64,000 nt of DNA from JBDHUW01 sp039809345 (GCA_039809345.1 JBDHUW010000001.1:124001-188000), one strand, 5' to 3'; shown: positions 43,476 to 54,266, counted from the stretch's first letter. Notes: generated by a model not told the origin, from the letters alone. A program made the numbers and translations.

Positions 43476-43835
43476 ATGTCATATACTGATATTCTAAGAC
43501 AAAGAGCGAAAAAAACTGCTTCGGTTAGTGCGCTCAAAACCCTTAGTCCATACGATGTTATCGTTGCTCCAGTTCTTACTGAAAAAGCTTATATAGCATC
43601 TGGATCAGACAAGGCCGATGTTGCGAAAAAGTATCTTTTCAAGGTACACGCTGACGCAAACAAGAACGATGTAAAACAGGCTATCACTACTATTTATGGT
43701 GTGATTCCTACGAGCGTGAATCTCCTCTGGGTAAAAGAAAAGGGAAGAGCAAATAGAAAGCTTGTGAGAAGGTCGTACAAAAAAGCAATTGTTAGTGTAG
43801 AGGAAGGGAAGAGTCTTCCAGTGTTAGACGTATAA
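43476..43835 (+). CDS. rplW: 50S ribosomal protein uL23
   Basis: 119 residues: VIVAPVLTEKAYI at the start of the fold and KYLFKVHADANKNDVKQAI later. uL23 sits at the exit tunnel and docks trigger factor and SRP. The frame has no TGA. A 20-residue N-terminal extension precedes the fold. TATTTATT lies upstream with no Shine-Dalgarno site. Confidence 0.95.
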   Translation: MSYTDILRQRAKKTASVSALKTLSPYDVIVAPVLTEKAYIASGSDKADVAKKYLFKVHADANKNDVKQAITTIYGVIPTSVNLLWVKEKGRANRKLVRRSYKKAIVSVEEGKSLPVLDV

Positions 43836-43880
43836 TCCACATAAAATATTATTTATTTGTTTCCTAGGTTTGTAACCACA

Positions 43881-44726
43881 ATGGCAGTTAAAAAATATAA
43901 GCCCTATACACCATCGAGACGTACTATCATTTGATATGACTTCTCTGATATCACTAAATCAAAGCCAGAAAAATCTCTTACTGTGCCTATGAAATCTACT
44001 GCAGGTAGAAATCAATACGGGAGAATCACTACGAGATTCCAAGGTGGATGACACAAGAGATTGTATCGTCTTGTAGATTTTAGAGGGTATGACAAATCAA
44101 ACATACCAGCTAAGGTAACCGCTATCGAATACGATCCGTTTAGAACAGTAAGAATTGCTCTTGTTGTTTATGCGGATGGTGAAAAAAGATATGTTTTAGC
44201 TTGGAAGTGAGTGAAGGTAGGTGATGCTATCATGACTGGTGATCAAGCTCCTATTGCTGCTGGTAACAGGAAACAACTCAAAGACATTCCAGAAGGTTTC
44301 AATATATTCAATCTAGAATATACTCCATTTACGAAAGGGAAGACTATCAAGACTGCTGGTTCGTTTGGTGTAGTGACTGGTAAGGATGAGGCTCTTCGTA
44401 TTGTGTTTGTGAAACTACCATCATGAGAAGTGAGAAAGTTTGATGAAAAATGTTTTGCAACTATTGGTCAACTTGGTAATGAAGATCACAAAAATGTTGT
44501 GATTGGAAAGGCGGGTAGATCAAGATGGATGGGTAAAAAGTGACGTGTTCTCGGTAAATCAATGAACCCGGTGGATCATCCACATGGTTGATGAGAGTGA
44601 CATGCTGAAATTGGTCTTAGATTCCCTAAATCATTTAGTGGTAAGCCAGTTCCTCCAGGAAAGAAAACAAGAAAATCAAAGAAGTGGTCAACGAAGTTTA
44701 TTGTTTCTAGAAGAACAAAAAACTAA
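43881..44726 (+). CDS. rplB: 50S ribosomal protein uL2
   Basis: 281 residues with GRNQYGRITTRFQGGGHKRLYR, RWMGKKGRVLGKSMNPVDHPHGGGE and the lysine-rich C-terminus. The Gly residues of the second block are mostly TGA. uL2 is needed for subunit association and peptidyl transfer. Normal length and place. Confidence 0.97.
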
Positions 44727-44762
44727 CATAAAATACTTTTACTACTACTATGTATATTAACT

Positions 44763-45020
44763 ATGGCAAGGTCACTCAAGAAAGGATTCTATGTCAACGA
44801 AAGGCTTCTAAAGAAGGTTGAGAAAATGACAACTTCTGGAGAAAAGAAAGTAATCAAAGTATGGGATAGAGCATGTCAAATTACTCCAGAAATGATTGGT
44901 TTTACCTTTGCTGTTCACAACGGGAAACAATTTGTGAGCCTCTATATCAATGAAGAAATGATTTGACATAGACTTGGTGAATTCGTTCCAACAAGAACAT
45001 TCAAATGACATCCGTTCTAA
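44763..45020 (+). CDS. rpsS: 30S ribosomal protein uS19
   Basis: 85 residues: SLKKGFYVNERLL, WDRACQITPEMIGFT, then GHRLGEFVPTRTFKGH with TGA for two glycines. It binds 16S rRNA in the head with uS13. The C-terminus is short but complete. Confidence 0.96.
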
Positions 45021-45050
45021 TAAGTTTTACTTACTATTGTATGCAATCTA

Positions 45051-45389
45051 ATGGAAAATAAATTAAGTGCAACACTAAACTATGCACTCACATCGTACAA
45101 GAAGATGCAACTTTTGGGTAAGCTTGTAGGAGGAAAACAAGTCGATGAGGCTTTGAATATCCTAGAGCATACACAAAAATCAGCTGCTAAGATGCTATGG
45201 AAGGTTGTAAAATCTGCTCAAGCAAATGCAACAAACAATGCCGGTTTGCAATCATCTTCACTCTATATTCAACATGTTCTTGTTGGAAGAGGACCAAAGA
45301 TCAAAAGAATGAGATTTGCTTCTAGATCTAGAATGCATGGGTATCTCAAACATAGATCATTCGTAAGAGTTATTTTAACTAGTAAATAG
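45051..45389 (+). CDS. rplV: 50S ribosomal protein uL22
   Basis: 112 residues: LGKLVGGKQVDEALNILEHT, VKSAQANATNN, and the beta-hairpin segment VGRGPKIKRMRFASRSR. It contacts all 23S domains and lines the tunnel. Starts 30 bases after rpsS. Confidence 0.95.
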   Translation: MENKLSATLNYALTSYKKMQLLGKLVGGKQVDEALNILEHTQKSAAKMLWKVVKSAQANATNNAGLQSSSLYIQHVLVGRGPKIKRMRFASRSRMHGYLKHRSFVRVILTSK

Positions 45390-45397
45390 TCTATCAT

Positions 45398-46096
45398 ATG
45401 TGACAAAAAGCAGATCCGAGAGGACTGAGAGTTGGTGTGACAAAGTCACGATCATCTGAATGGTTTGCAAAAACTAAGCGTCAGTGAGCTCATTTTTTCG
45501 TACAAGACATCCAAGTTAGAAACTTCGTAGAAGAATCTTTCAAAAGATGCGGTATTGCAAAAACTGTTATCAGAAAAACTGACAAGGAGTGTGAGGTTAT
45601 CATCTTCACTGCAAAGCCAGCGCTTATCCTTTGAAAAGAGGGTAAAAAACTTGAAGAATTCAAAGACAAGCTTGTGAAAAAGTTTGGATGAGAATTCAAA
45701 ATCGCGCTCAAAGATGTGAGACTCCCAGAACTTTCTGCTAAAATCATGGGTGAATATGCTGCTTCTCAACTAGAAGCTCGTATGCCATTTAGAAGAGTTG
45801 CTAAGACTGTTCTTCAAAAAGTGATGGAAAAGTGAGCTGTAGGGGTGAAGATCCAAGTCTCTGGTAGATTGTGAGGAGTTGATCTTTCAAGAAGCGAAAA
45901 GTTTTCTGAGGGAAGAGTTTGACTACAAACATTGAGGTCGGACATCGACTATCATGTAACAACTGCTCTTACTAAGTACGGTATCTTGGGTATAAAAGTA
46001 TGGATCTCTAGAGGTGATATCATCGCAAAAGTTCCAGCAAAAACTACCCAAGCCGATGAAAAAAAGATTGCAATGCAAAAAGTACTCGCAAAATAA
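45398..46096 (+). CDS. rpsC: 30S ribosomal protein uS3
   Basis: 232 residues. The second codon is TGA, giving MGQKADPRGLRVG, the canonical start. KH domain and the C-terminal KVWISRGDI are normal. uS3 helps form the mRNA entry. It starts 8 bases after rplV. Seven or more TGA codons. Confidence 0.96.
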
Positions 46097-46127
46097 TATA
46101 TTTTAATCATATAACTGTATAGTAGTT

Positions 46128-46550
46128 ATGTCGTTATTGACGCCAAAAAGATGGAAATATCGTAAGCAAATGAGATCAAGAATTACTGGTGCCGCTACAA
46201 GAGGTAACCAAGTGTCTTTCGGTGACTTTGGGCTCAAGGCTCAAACAAGTGCTTACGTTACAAATAGACAACTAGAAGCAGCCAGAAAAGTTATCGTAAG
46301 ATATACGAGAAAGGTTGGTAAGATGTGGATCAGAGTGTTTCCAGATGTTCCATACACAAAGAAATGATTAGAAATGCCGATGGGTACTGGTAAGGGTGAT
46401 GTTGCATTCTATCAGGCAAGAATTAAGAAGTGAGGGGTGATATTCGAAGTAAGTGGTTTAGATAGAGCTACTGCGCAAGAAGCATTCAACATGGCTTGAT
46501 ACAAGCTCCCTATGAAGGTTAGACTTGTTGAAAAGGGTGAAATTAGATAA
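46128..46550 (+). CDS. rplP: 50S ribosomal protein uL16
   Basis: 140 residues: TPKRWKYRKQMRSRITGAATRGN, FGLKAQTSAYVTNRQLEAARK, VGKMWIRVFPDVPYTKKG (glycine TGA) and MGTGKGDV. uL16 lies at the A-site side of the 50S. Complete and in the usual place. Confidence 0.96.
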
Positions 46551-46577
46551 TATTTATATATTCGTATACTATCACAA

Positions 46578-46787
46578 ATGTCGACTACTAAAACACCTTT
46601 CAAAGATATGGCAGAAAAGTCTCTAAAAGAGCTTGTTGCACTTCGTCGCTCACTCAAAAAACAACTTTTTGAGGCTCGTATGAAAAATGCTCTCAAGTCA
46701 TTGAAAGAAACACATACTATTTCAGTATTGAGAAAGAATATTGCTAGAATCAATACTGCTTTAACTTCTAAAAGCTTGCATAAATAA
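46578..46787 (+). CDS. rpmC: 50S ribosomal protein uL29
   Basis: 69 residues, helical: EKSLKELVALRRSLKKQLFEARM and the second helix HTISVLRKNIARINTAL. uL29 lies by the exit tunnel. Its stop overlaps the rpsQ start (TAATG). Confidence 0.94.
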   Translation: MSTTKTPFKDMAEKSLKELVALRRSLKKQLFEARMKNALKSLKETHTISVLRKNIARINTALTSKSLHK

Positions 46788-47050
46788 TGGCTGTATTCAA
46801 CGGAAAAAATCTCAAAGAAGTTGTTGGAACTGTGTCGAGTGACAAGATGGATAAAACTATTGTTGTTACTGTAAAATCAGTAAAGCAGCATCCTCTTTAT
46901 AGAAAAAGATACACTACAAAGAAAAAGTATTATGCCCATGATGAGGAAAATACTGCTCATACTGGTGATGTAGTGAAGATCAGATTGGCGAATCCAACAA
47001 GTAAGACAAAAAGATGGTCATTTGTTGAGGTAGTTCAAAGCGCTCTATAA
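46787..47050 (+). CDS. rpsQ: 30S ribosomal protein uS17
   Basis: 87 residues: KEVVGTVSSDKMDKTIVVTV and SVKQHPLYRKRYTTKKKYYAHDE, the OB-fold pattern of uS17. Start shared by one base with the uL29 stop, indicating translational coupling. No TGA. Confidence 0.95.
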   Translation: MAVFNGKNLKEVVGTVSSDKMDKTIVVTVKSVKQHPLYRKRYTTKKKYYAHDEENTAHTGDVVKIRLANPTSKTKRWSFVEVVQSAL

Positions 47051-47081
47051 TATATTATTTACATATTCTATTTCGTGTACA

Positions 47082-47450
47082 ATGTTACAAAATGAATCAG
47101 AAGTAATCATCGCTGATAATACTGGTGCCAAAACGGGTCAGATTATCAGAATACTCAAGTGATCAACTGCGAAAAAAGCAGGAGTTGGTGACAGAGTTGT
47201 GATTGCTGTCAAAAGCGTGTCTACTTCATCTACGTTCAAAAAATGAGATGTTGCAAGAGCAGTCATCGTGAGAACAAAAAAGGGCGTAAAGAGAAAGGAT
47301 GGCTCTTACCTGAAGTTTGCAGACAACGCGGTTGCTATTATCAACAAAGACAACGAACCAGTTGGTAAAAGAATATTTTGACCAGTTGCAAGAGAACTTA
47401 GAGAAGTAGGTTTCAAAGAAATCGCTACTCTCGCAGAAGACGTTATTTAA
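47082..47450 (+). CDS. rplN: 50S ribosomal protein uL14
   Basis: 122 residues, MLQNESEVIIADNTGAKTGQ at the start, AVIVRTKKGVKRKDGSYLKF in the middle and a normal C-terminus (RIFGPVARELRE, Gly TGA). It forms an intersubunit bridge. The family's usual length. Confidence 0.96.
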
Positions 47451-47469
47451 TCTTTCAAGCTTTCACTCC

Positions 47470-47757
47470 ATGAAAAAATTGAGACAAGGGGACCCAGTAA
47501 AAGTAATTGCTGGAAAGTTCAAAGGGAAAACATCTAAGATCATATCTGTAGATGGAGACCTCGTTGTGGTTGATGGTATCAACGTGATGAAAAAAGCAGT
47601 AAAAGGGAAGGGGTTTATCGACAAGATCAAACCTATACACATATCAAACGTAATGTACTTTGATGAAAAGGCAGGTGCGTCAAGGGTATGAATCTCTCTC
47701 GATGCAAATGGTAAAAAAACACGTATCCTAAAAAAGACACAAAAAGCTATCGCATAA
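47470..47757 (+). CDS. rplX: 50S ribosomal protein uL24
   Basis: 95 residues with the KOW motif KLRQGDPVKVIAGKFKGKTSKI. uL24 starts 50S assembly. One TGA near the C-terminus (GISLDANGKK). Confidence 0.95.
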
Positions 47758-47788
47758 TCAATCATTTATTCTATTTGTTCTGTGTGCC

Positions 47789-48334
47789 ATGAGTATATAT
47801 GCACAATTCCACAAGACTACTAAGCCAGCTCTTCAAAAGACATTGGGAAAGAAGAATATCCATCAAGTACCAACTGTTGATAAAGTAATTGTAAGTGTTG
47901 GTATCTGATCTCTTGCTACGAGAAAGTGAGTTAAAGATTTCTCAGATATTGAAAAGAATATCATCAAGATAACTGGTCAAAAGCCATCTCTTATCAAATC
48001 TAAGAAAGCTATATCGAACTTCAAGCTAAGAGAGGATATGCCAGTGATGTACAAGGTTACTCTTAGAAGAGAAAGAGCTCTAGAGTTCTTACACAAGCTA
48101 TCTACGATAGTATTACCAAGAGTAAGAGACTTTGAATGAATCAATCCTAAAAGCTTTGATCCAAATGCAAATCTCAACCTTGGTTTGACTACGCAAGCGA
48201 TCTTCCCAGAACTCTTGACGGATGATCCAGGTGCTTCAATGTGAGTGCAAATTACCGTTGTGACACATACATCAGATAAAAAAGATGCTCAAGCGCTTAT
48301 GCAAAATCTTGGATTCATATTTATTGAAAAATAA
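47789..48334 (+). CDS. rplE: 50S ribosomal protein uL5
   Basis: 181 residues with KTLGKKNIHQVPTVDKVIVS, TGQKPSLIKSKKAISNFKLRE and RDFEGINPKSFD (Gly TGA). It binds 5S rRNA with uL18 and uL25, both of which are in this window. Confidence 0.95.
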
Positions 48335-48366
48335 CATATATTTATTCTTCGTTATACACTAGTTAC

Positions 48367-48591
48367 ATGGCTAGAAAAGCACTCAAAGTAAAGCAAGCAA
48401 AGCTAGAAATAAAAAAGTTCTCAGCGATTGCGCAAGGAAAAAAGATGGAAAAGGTTACAAGATACTACAACAGATGTAAATTGTGTGGTAGAGCAGCTTG
48501 ATACATCAGAGACTTTGGTATTTGTAGAGTATGTCTCAGAAGGTATGCAAGAGAATGATTGATTACTGGTCTAAAGAAAGCAAGTCGATAA
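48367..48591 (+). CDS. rpsN: 30S ribosomal protein uS14, zinc-binding form
   Basis: 74 residues with RCKLCGRA and ICRVCLRR, giving the CxxC...CxxC zinc knuckle of type-Z uS14. A basic N-terminal extension makes it slightly longer than the usual 61. Located between rplE and rpsH as normal. Confidence 0.94.
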
Positions 48592-48618
48592 TATTTTATC
48601 TTATATTTTTTCACCGAA

Positions 48619-49023
48619 ATGAGCTTTGTGAACGCTCCTATCCACGATCTTCTCATAAGAATCAAAAACGCATATATGGCGAGAAGAACTACGCTAGATT
48701 GAATTGTATATTCAAAATTCAAGGTTAGTGTATTAGATCTCCTAAAAGCATATAAGTTTATTGTTTCATACGAGGTAGTTGAACAAGGATCTAAAAAAAC
48801 TATACAAGTTCGCCTCAAGGATGTTAAAGATGAGGTAAACGATATCCCTGTAATTAAATTCTTCTCTAGACCTTCTAGACGTTGGTATGTTTCTCATAAA
48901 GAAATTAAATCAGTGGCTGCTGGGAGAGGAATTTGAATTCTTTCTACATCTCAGGGTTTGCTTCCTACCCATGTAGCAAAGCAAAAGGGGATTGGATGAG
49001 AACTTATTGCAGAAATTTACTAG
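48619..49023 (+). CDS. rpsH: 30S ribosomal protein uS8
   Basis: 134 residues: NAPIHDLLIRIKNAYMARRT, then FFSRPSRRWYVSHKEI and GRGIGILSTSQG with TGA glycines. uS8 organises the 16S central domain and represses the spc operon in other bacteria. Confidence 0.95.
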
Positions 49024-49048
49024 TTTATTTGTTGTTACATATCTATCC

Positions 49049-49594
49049 ATGTCTAAGATTGGAAAAAAACCTATAGCATTACCAAGTGGTGTGACAGTTA
49101 CAGTTGATGGATCTTTGGTTACTGTAAAGTGATCTAAAGGAACTCTATCATATACCTTATTGCAAGGTGTAACTGTGACTTCAGAAGACAACACTGTGGT
49201 TGTAGCTATCGATACAGATGAGAAGAAGAACCTATGGGGTCTTACAAGAACACTTATTCAAAATATGGTAACTGGTGTGTCTGAGTGATATACTATCAAA
49301 CTTCATATCTTGTGAGTAGGTTTTGGTGCTAAGGTTGCTGGTCAAAAAATCAACCTCTCTCTTGGATTTTCTCATCCTGTAGATTACGTCCTTCCACAAG
49401 GCATTCAAGCTACTACGGAAAAAGATACTAAAGGTAATGATATCATCATTTTGACATGAATTGATAAGCAACTGATCTGAGAAACTGCTGCTAAAATTAG
49501 AAAGCTGAAAGCGCCTGAACCATACAAGGGTAAGGGTATTAGATACATTGATGAAACTATCAAACTCAAAGCTGGTAAGGCAGCTAAGAAATAA
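49049..49594 (+). CDS. rplF: 50S ribosomal protein uL6
   Basis: 181 residues in two similar folds: SKIGKKPIALPSGVTVTVDG at the start, YTIKLHILGVGFGAKV mid-way and KAPEPYKGKGIRY at the end. It binds near the GTPase centre. The stop codon TAA shares its last three bases with the edge of REP copy 6. Confidence 0.95.
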
Positions 49595-49611
49595 AAGAGA
49601 CCGGTCTCTTT
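49594..49611. repeat. REP-like palindrome, copy 6 (between rplF and rplR)
   Basis: Perfect 18-base palindrome with core AGAGACCGGTCTCT in the spc operon. It begins on the last base of the rplF stop. A G+C-rich hairpin in the mRNA here might set a processing or pausing site. Confidence 0.88.
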
Positions 49612-49644
49612 AAACCGGATGATTTACCTCCCTCTATCTACACG

Positions 49645-49998
49645 ATGAAAGCAAAAAAAGCTCTATACGCTAAAGCACAAAGATATCAAAGAAGAAAAAA
49701 TAAGGTGAATACTGTCATCAAGGCTACCGCATCTCTTCCTAGATTGATTGTGCGAAAATCAAATCTTTACACTTCAGCTCAGATAGTTGATGCAGACGGT
49801 AAGGTAATAGCATATGCTACTGACAAAAAAGAAAAAGGTTCAAAGTCAGAAAAAGCATTTGCTGCTGGTAAACATATTGCAGAGGTTGCAAAGAAAGCTG
49901 GTATCGAAGAGGTTGTTTTTGATAGAAATGGGTTTAGATACCATGGTAGAATCAAATCACTCAGTGATGGAGCTCGTGAAGGTTGATTGAAGAACTAA
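49645..49998 (+). CDS. rplR: 50S ribosomal protein uL18
   Basis: 117 residues: RYQRRKNKVNTVIK, LPRLIVRKSNLYTSAQIVD, GKHIAEVAKKAGI and FDRNGFRYHGRIKSL. It is a 5S rRNA-binding protein. A TGA near the end gives EGGLKN. A TTTACCTCCC leader precedes the start. Confidence 0.95.
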
Positions 49999-50045
49999 TA
50001 TCATTATATTATTATAATACTATTTATTGTTTATTGTTTGTCGTA

Positions 50046-50696
50046 ATGACTACACAAGAAAAAGTAAAGAAAGAAAAACCAAAGAAAGAGTTCGAAGAAC
50101 TCCTTTTGGAAGTTAGAAGAGTAACAAGAGTAAATACTTGAGGTAGACAACTTTCGTTTAGAGCGATCATTCTCGTTGGGAACAAAAACGGGAAGATTGG
50201 TTTGGGTGTCTCAAAATGATGAGATGTGCAAATTGCCGTAAGAAAAGCTACAAACGAAGCTTACAAGAATCTCAAAGTAGTACCTGTTACAGAAGGCGGA
50301 AGTATACCGTATGAAGTGACTTTCAAATATAAGTCTGCTATCATCAAGATTCTTCCTGCATCTTCAGGTACTGGTCTAAAAGCTGGTTCTGCTCTTCGTT
50401 CTGTGATGGAATTGGCATGATATACAAATATCTTGTCTAAGATTATGGGGACAAACAATAAATTAAATAATGCGTTAGCTGTAATCATGGCCTTGAACAC
50501 ATTCAAGGTAGACAGATCTAAGCTTGGTACAATCAACCTTCAAGAGGTGATGGATACGAGAAAAAAAGAACAAGCTCAAGCAGAGGCAGATAGAGCTGCA
50601 AAAGCAGAAAGAAAACCAAGAAGGAATACAAATGAACAGGCAGGTGATGCTCCTAAAAAACCAGCTGGATGAAGAAAGCCTGCTCCTAAAAAATAA
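50046..50696 (+). CDS. rpsE: 30S ribosomal protein uS5
   Basis: 216 residues: FEELLLEVRRVTRVNTGGRQ, GKIGLGVSKGGDVQIAVRKA, VTEGGSIPYEV and GTGLKAGSALRSVMELAG. The C-terminus is extended by a Lys/Ala/Pro-rich tail of about 40 residues. uS5 helps decoding and mRNA unwinding. The next gene is rplO with only 33 bases, so rpmD (uL30) is missing, a known CPR feature. Confidence 0.95.
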
Positions 50697-50729
50697 TCAT
50701 ACAATTATTTATCATATACTTTCCATACA

Positions 50730-51182
50730 ATGTTTGGATATCAACTTACAAAAACTCCATGATATAAAAGACCCCGCATACAAGTAGGAAGAGGGAACTC
50801 TTCTGGAAAGGGGAATTATTCTGGTAGATGATGTAAAGGGCAAGGACAAAGAGCTGGTAATTCAGTGAGTCCTACATTTGAAGGGTGACAAACACCTTTG
50901 GTTCAAAGACTTCCTAAATTGAGAGGATTCAAGAGAAACTTCAAGCTTGTTACAAAATACCAAGGAATCAATGTGTCAACATTGGACAAAGATGTGCGTG
51001 TAGAAAATGGTGCTACAATTACACCAGAACAATTGGTTCTCCGAGGTTTTGCTCACAAAAATGATACTATCAAGATAATGGGGAATGGAGAGTTGTCTAA
51101 GAAGCTTACATTTTCATGAATCTCAGCGTTTACTGCTTCTGCAAAAGAAAAAATTACTTCTGCTGGAGGAACAATTGCATAA
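50730..51182 (+). CDS. rplO: 50S ribosomal protein uL15
   Basis: 150 residues with RPRIQVGRGNSSGKGNYSGRG, KGQGQRAGNSV and GGQTPLVQRLPKLRGFK, all dense in glycine, of which several are TGA. uL15 is a late 50S assembly protein. It lies directly before secY as usual. Confidence 0.95.
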
Positions 51183-51212
51183 TACCTTTACTATTCACTG
51201 TTCACAACTACT

Positions 51213-52538
51213 ATGGGATCAGTATTCAAAACATTAGCTGATATATGGCGTTCAAAAATAATTAGAAAAAAGATTCTAATTACCCTTTGATTGCTTGCGC
51301 TCTATAGACTACTTGTATTCATTCCAGTGCCTTTTGTGAACATAGACAACTTAGTAAATTCTACTAGTTCACTAGGATCAGGAGGATTGCAGTACTTTGC
51401 AATGCTCTTGTGAGGATCGTTAGAACAGTTTTCTATCATAGCTGTATGATTGTGAGCATATATCAATGCTTCGATCATAATGCAATTGTTGACTGCTGTA
51501 ATCCCAGCGCTCGAAGAGCTTCAAGAACAATGAGAAACAGGAACACAAAAAATAGCACAATATACAAGACGAATCAGTTTCCCGTTGGCATTTGTACAGG
51601 GTATAGGAACAGTGTACTTCGTGAATTATCTATTGGGTAGACAATTGATTGATGTACAAAACTTTTGATTGGTACTGATATCTGCTTTCGTACTAGCAGT
51701 ATGATGAATCATGTTGATGTATATTGGTGAATTGATCACTGAAAAATGAATCTCAAACTGAATATCTCTCATCATATTCTCTTCAATAGTTTCAGGTATC
51801 GTGTCTAAGGTGTATTCAGACGTATCAGCTGCTCAAGGAGACTGGATTGGGGTGACAGTATTTATGCTTGTGATTGTGGTTGGGTTGATCTTACTTTCAG
51901 TGTTGATTCTCAAGACCATGAAAGAGGTGCCAGTGATCTATGCAAAGCAGGGGAAGGTACAGGAAAGCTCAAAACTTCCAATACCTTTGAACCCAGTAGG
52001 TATGATTCCTATCATCTTCGCTATGGCTTTTGTGACTTTCCCATATTTGATAGCACAAATGGTTACCAAGTTTGGAGGGACAAGCGATACCATCTTGGAA
52101 GCTGCTAAATGGATAGAAGCAAATCTAAATATATATAATCAACAACCTTCTATACTGGCGATTGTTATCTACTTCATACTTATAGTAGTGTTTACATTCT
52201 TCTATGCGATGATCGCATTCAATCCTGATAGGATGGCTGATAACATTCAAAAAAGAGGTGGATTCATCCCAGGTATTAGACCATGAACACAAACAGCTAC
52301 ATATTTGTCTAAGCTTATCAGTCATTTATGTTTCTGGTGAGGTATCTGATTGGCATGTATTGGAGTATACACATACGTATTGCAATATATTCCATTGGTA
52401 CAAAATATTACTCAATCATTATGAGCTCTTCCAGTAATTGTTACGGGGTCAGGTATCATCATCATCGTATGAGTAGTACAAGAAATCGTAAACAAGATTA
52501 ACTCTGAGTTATTGATGCACAAATACGATAGAATATAA
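51213..52538 (+). CDS. secY: Protein translocase channel SecY
   Basis: 441 residues, ten helices. The cytoplasmic loop has KQGKVQESSKLPIPLNPVGMIP and the following GGFIPGIRPGTQTATYL, both SecY signatures. It forms the inner-membrane channel for secreted proteins, many of which are encoded in this window. Normal end HKYDRI. Numerous TGA codons in helices read as Gly. A terminator follows, closing the operon. Confidence 0.96.
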
Positions 52539-52553
52539 TCTGAATATATATAA

Positions 52554-52582
52554 AAAACCTTCTCGTTGCAGAAGGTTTTTTT
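52554..52582 (+). terminator. Intrinsic terminator after secY
   Basis: ACCTTCT and AGAAGGT pair around CGTTGC and are followed by T residues. It ends the S10-spc operon 15 bases past the secY stop. Confidence 0.88.
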
Positions 52583-52599
52583 GTGGAGTGAAAGTAGGG

Positions 52600-53151
52600 T
52601 TAGTGTGGTTTTAGTCTATCTGCTATCTTTTGTTTGGCTGCTAGGTTTGCTTGACATTCTAGAAGGTCGCTCTTTGCTTCGCTCAGATCTTCTTTAGCCT
52701 TTGAGAGAGCTTTCTTAGCGTCATTGAGATCCTCTACAGCTTTCCTATATTCTTTTGAGGATTGGTATACATGAGATGGGAGTGATGCTTTAAGTTCATC
52801 TGCAATTGTTTGCTTGGCTGAGAGATTAGATTCGCATCTAGTGAGTTCGGCTTCTGCATCTATAAGGTCATTTTCTGCATCCTCTAGATCCTCTTTTGCA
52901 TCGTCTAGATCGTCTACAGCATCTTCATAATTTTCCGCTACATCTTCATTGTGTCCTCTAGGAGTATGGTCAGTATGTTGTACGTCTCTGGGGCTGGTTG
53001 TGCTAGATGAAGATCCGTGCGAGTCGATCTTGCTCAAATCTACATCCTTTCATGTCGTGGTTACAGTTATACGAGGCTGGTCTGAGTTATTGTCGCATCA
53101 AGTAAGTCACATTGTGACCGATAGAGAAATCGCCGCTATGAGTGTCTTCAT
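52600..53151 (-). CDS. Coiled-coil lipoprotein with two tandem repeats
   Basis: 183 residues. The signal ends in a lipobox LTGC at residue 19 (MKTLIAAISLSVTMGLTGC), in which the glycines are TGA. A Ser/Asp/Gly linker leads to two similar acidic coiled-coil units of about 55 residues, each ending in a conserved piece (NLSAKQTIADELK and NLAAKQKIADRLK) after a Cys. The Cys pair (RCESNL, ECQANL) is repeated too. Such proteins reach from membrane to wall, like Lpp-type spacers; role is inferred. The start ATG 53151 is set by the lipobox; the standard code would miss it. Confidence 0.85.
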
Positions 53152-53285
53152 GTTTGGTGCCCAAAAGCTTGGGGTACTCTTTTGTCATGTAACTTGCTCC
53201 CTTTTTTTATTGTCACCTAATTCCATGAGATGAAAAAAATAGTAAATCTGTAATATTATAGATATTTGAGCAAAGATGTCAAATT

Positions 53286-54059
53286 TTATCAATAAATCGT
53301 TTTTTGCATTATACTAATGATATTTCTTCAATCTTTTTCTTGGTTTGTTTTGTTGCTATTAGTAGTGACGTAAAAGTGCTCTATGTGCGAGAATGAGGCT
53401 CATGTGCAAAGAGCGTTGAGTTCGGGTTGAGAGAAGATGTGGTATAGTCTTTTTCATACAATATTTCACTGATTATCTTTCCAAGGCACCATAATGTCGT
53501 TTTTGTCGAAATATCACAATGTTGCTATATTTTTCCACAAAGCCATGCGGATTTCAGAGCGATATTTATCTTTAAATCGATTTGAGTAACATCGATTTGT
53601 CATGATAAACAATCCATCATAGAGTAGTGCATCATATATCCCATCTAGGACAAATGATCTTTGTTGCACTGTGGGCAGGTGATGGAAACTCGCAATACCC
53701 ACTACTACATCATAAGTTTCCTTTTCATTTATTTCAGAAAAATAGCTCACCATATCCTTGTGTACTCGTCTGGCATTAGGGTGATTTTTGTTGGCTATAG
53801 CGAGTAGGTTGTATGAAACATCTACTCAAGTATATTCTATCGCCACATTTAGATTCTCTTGTAGGAATCAGAGTAGTCTTCCATCGCCACACCCAATCTC
53901 TAGGATCTGAATCTTTTTTTTGTCACCAATAGATTTTTTGATAGCCGTCAAAATATATTCAAACTCTGGTCGAGCGCGTTGGCGAGTCCCAGAGAATTTG
54001 ATAGCTTCTTGGTCGTAGAATTGTTGAAGGTTTTTGGTTTGTTTGTGCATATGGAGCAT
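53286..54059 (-). CDS. SAM-dependent methyltransferase, Trm9/ALKBH8-like
   Basis: 257 residues, class I fold. FYDQEAIKFSGTRQ at the N-terminus resembles the Trm9/ALKBH8 start (FS-x-TR), ILEIGCGDGRLLGF is SAM motif I and IASFHHLPTVQQRS the post-II part. Trm9 relatives methylate wobble uridine side chains of tRNA in eukaryotes; the bacterial relatives are less known. Two ATGs, at 54059 and 54050, are possible. A C-terminal part of about 60 residues is unplaced. The exact substrate is inferred. Confidence 0.75.
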
Positions 54060-54266
54060 AATATATATTGTGATTTCTGATGCTAGGAGAAATATAGTTA
54101 TATGTGATATGTAAAATAAAGTGAATATTCTTCGTACTGTCGATACTATACAAAATGTGTCAACTATAAAACATGCAGAAATAGCCACATGGCACTACTT
54201 TATTTGGCTGTCCCCAGATCATCCATATAATTATAGTAGATCTATTTATACATTTATGACAATCAC

